From assembly GCA_947164985.1 (NCBI GenBank), contig CAMUYI010000004.1, positions 124,001 to 188,000 on the forward strand: DNA of 64,000 nucleotides, written 5' to 3'. A program made the position numbers and the translations under genes. The notes below the pieces were generated by a model that was given only the letters and a program-made list of their open reading frames with translations, was not told the origin of the DNA and ran no database searches. Position 1 is the stretch's first letter, and each line of letters begins with the position of its first letter. The stretch is from an uncultured Bacteroidales bacterium. GTDB taxonomy: Bacteria > Bacteroidota > Bacteroidia > Bacteroidales > Paludibacteraceae. Below are positions 62,288-64,000 of the stretch, in pieces.

Positions 62288-64000
62288 CTATCGCATTATT
62301 TTGAGGGTCGAACCGTTCTCTGTCACAACGATGTACATACCGCGCGGCAGATCCATCGTGTAGATGTCTTCGTTCGTCGTAGCTACCTTGCGACCGTAGA
62401 TATCGAAGATATTAACCCACATTCCGCTTTCGTACGTTTCCTCGATGCCTTGCGGCGTGTAGAGACGAATAGACACCTCATATATCGTTTGGGTGATATA
62501 ATCCGTCACCGTGTATTTCTTCGGCAGTCCCATCGCTGCATAACGCAGTTCTTTAGAATCAGGAATGACAATCGTATTGATCGGATCAGCCAATACAATC
62601 GTCGGCTCTGCACCTATCAGGCTGTCTGCTGCGGCGTACTCATCAACACTCATATTCACCACAATCTTATGAGTGGCCTGGTCGATCACGCCGTCGATGC
62701 CTGCCACTGTGAACTTCGTGATTTGGCAGGTCGGCACCTCTACAGGGGACTGCGTATTAGTCGTCAAGTATTCGACGATTCCGTCAATCAATTTTCTACC
62801 CTGAGCAGACAACTGTACGTTGCGCGCGAGCGATAAACAGATATATTTTTTACCGCCGTTCATACTTGCCGGTACCTCATGGATAGCCGTCTGTAGCTCT
62901 CCTGCTTCGTAGTAGTTTTCTTTGGAGCGGGTGTAGCCGGTAGCCAAACAGAGCGTACCCGGTCGGGTCACCCGAATCGGCATCACACCGTGTTGCTCAT
63001 AGTCGTCCAGGATAGCTATCTCTGCATTCTTGGAAACGCCGTTCATCTTACTGAAGATAGGATGGTTCGGTTGCTCGATCTTGATCTGGCATCCGTTCTT
63101 TTTCTTCGTTTGGGTGGTCGTGTCGATGGCACCGTTGTCGGGTTCTCCCCAACCGTTAGGCGTGTCCTCATTGATCTGGTACGAATAGGTGAAGCCCTTA
63201 AGGTTCAGAACCGGCAAATTGCCTCCGTTCAGCATTACCTTAAGTACCTCCTCATTATTGGCATCGACATCTTCGGAGATAATGATCCATTTATATCTCG
63301 CGTATTGGTCTGCAGGACGCAAACCATCCTCTTTCTGCTTGCGGGTAATAAGGTTCATCTTACCGGTGCTCTCCAGATATTTGTATACGCCATCCTTCTC
63401 GTAAGCGAGGTTGTTCTTATACAGGTACAGAACCGGATTCGTACCGTAGTTCAACTCTTTGACGATGATCTTACCGCTAATAATAGTGTCTGCACCGTTC
63501 ACCGTGATCGTATAAGGGAAGGTCTGCGGTAATGTACCGGAGATGTTTGGCGTACCGCCGATGATGTACTTACCGCTGTTTCCGTTACCGGAGATGCCAG
63601 CCGGCTGACCGTTCGGCCAACTCAAAATCACGTCATTACCGGAGAGGGCATAATACTTGAACGTGATCTGATCCATCTCTTCGTTATTATAAACGTCTAC
63701 CTCGAGCTCGGACGTAGCCTTGATATCGGATTTAACGGTGAACGTTCCCGTTGCACGGCTGGTCTCGACACCATTGTAATAAGCAACAACGGCGTAGTTG
63801 TACACACCTGTTGCACAATTGGCATTACCGCCAAGAACCAACGTGTCGGTCAACTCACCGTCTATCTTGGTCAACTCAACACCGTTAGCTGCAGTTCCGA
63901 TCCATTCCAACCGTGTCTCTCCGCCCGGAATATTGTTGTACTTGGTCACATAGGTCACAGGCTTGAGAGCCGCCGTCTGCATCACGACTTGCGTCGAGTC
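62288..64000 (-). CDS. Large secreted protein with T9SS sorting domain, C-terminal part (5' end outside window)
   Basis: At least 570 residues of a protein whose frame runs off the window. The visible part has several Ig/beta-sandwich domains and a ThuA/glutamine-amidotransferase-like segment near the middle (LNGGNLPVLNLKGFTYSYQI, AEIAILDDYEQHGVMPIRV). The C-terminus (VNIFDIYGRKVATTNEDIYTMDLPRGMYIVV, ending TLKIMR) is a typical T9SS type A sorting domain. Directly upstream of queF, with only three bases between. Confidence 0.85.
   Translation of the reverse strand, partial: DSTQVVMQTAALKPVTYVTKYNNIPGGETRLEWIGTAANGVELTKIDGELTDTLVLGGNANCATGVYNYAVVAYYNGVETSRATGTFTVKSDIKATSELEVDVYNNEEMDQITFKYYALSGNDVILSWPNGQPAGISGNGNSGKYIIGGTPNISGTLPQTFPYTITVNGADTIISGKIIVKELNYGTNPVLYLYKNNLAYEKDGVYKYLESTGKMNLITRKQKEDGLRPADQYARYKWIIISEDVDANNEEVLKVMLNGGNLPVLNLKGFTYSYQINEDTPNGWGEPDNGAIDTTTQTKKKNGCQIKIEQPNHPIFSKMNGVSKNAEIAILDDYEQHGVMPIRVTRPGTLCLATGYTRSKENYYEAGELQTAIHEVPASMNGGKKYICLSLARNVQLSAQGRKLIDGIVEYLTTNTQSPVEVPTCQITKFTVAGIDGVIDQATHKIVVNMSVDEYAAADSLIGAEPTIVLADPINTIVIPDSKELRYAAMGLPKKYTVTDYITQTIYEVSIRLYTPQGIEETYESGMWVNIFDIYGRKVATTNEDIYTMDLPRGMYIVVTENGSTLKIMR

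Overview
The window is a stretch of a Bacteroidales (Bacteroidota) chromosome. The evidence is a SusD-family protein, a complete core gene set for the type IX secretion system (gldK/L/M/N with a PorP/SprF-type protein), C-terminal tails of the kind used by that system, many DUF families typical of the phylum, and at least eighteen promoters of the Bacteroides sigma type (TTG near -33, TAnnTTTG near -7, almost fixed spacing). No rRNA, CRISPR array, integrase or transposase was seen. The codon use and the T9SS tails fit an uncultured gut or rumen lineage rather than a well-known genus, but genus cannot be fixed from sequence reading alone.

Layout. 1-2.4 kb: end of a SusD-like gene and a secreted partner with a T9SS-like tail. 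2.5-5.2 kb: a membrane protein, panB and an orphan FecCD-type permease. 5.2-13.3 kb: an accessory zone with two DUF4143-type ATPases, duplicated intergenic blocks, a CotH-like lipoprotein, a TPR/membrane/HTH regulator with a small secreted partner, and a RhuM-family protein. 13.4-15.5 kb: an unusual ClpB. 15.5-25.3 kb: a tight ten-gene minus-strand operon from nusB to a YggS-HAD fusion. 25.4-31.1 kb: DUF3276 on the plus strand, then bamD-rpoZ-coaBC, and an HTH protein, two paralogous outer-membrane proteins and apbE. 31.3-36.6 kb: a secreted pectate-lyase-like protein, a DUF1963 protein, ybeY and an SpmA-SpmB fusion. 36.7-51.1 kb: plus-strand housekeeping genes, including DUF2795-porP-gldKLMN-ftsX-DUF3098-uppP-truB-queA-ung-polA. 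51.2-51.4 kb: tRNA-Arg and tRNA-Asp. 51.5-52.3 kb: a DUF4886 protein. 52.4-56.8 kb: a three-gene Thoeris-like locus. 56.9-60.1 kb: pdxJ-exbB-exbD-tonB-DJ-1. 60.1-64 kb: queE-queD-queC-queF and the end of a large secreted protein.

The most interesting locus is at 52777-56776: a two-TM macro-domain protein (ThsA type II-like), a TIR-TM protein with a periplasmic C-terminal half, and a secreted coiled-coil/TPR protein whose start overlaps the TIR stop by four bases. The TIR protein has Gly where the catalytic Glu is expected, and the macro domain lacks the usual GTG loop. The locus may be an envelope-spanning variant of Thoeris defence with a periplasmic sensor module. It is preceded by a long repeat-rich non-coding region.

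Other unusual features are a PolA that has lost almost all of its 3'-5' exonuclease domain, a ClpB without its N-domain and with a gap in the second ATPase domain, a YggS-HAD phosphatase fusion, a PafA-like phosphatase that lacks its catalytic residues, and intergenic spacers built from short tandem repeats that sometimes run into coding ends. Together queA, queC, queD, queE and queF supply most of the queuosine pathway, while gldKLMN, the PorP-like protein and several tail-bearing proteins link the secretion machine to likely cargo.
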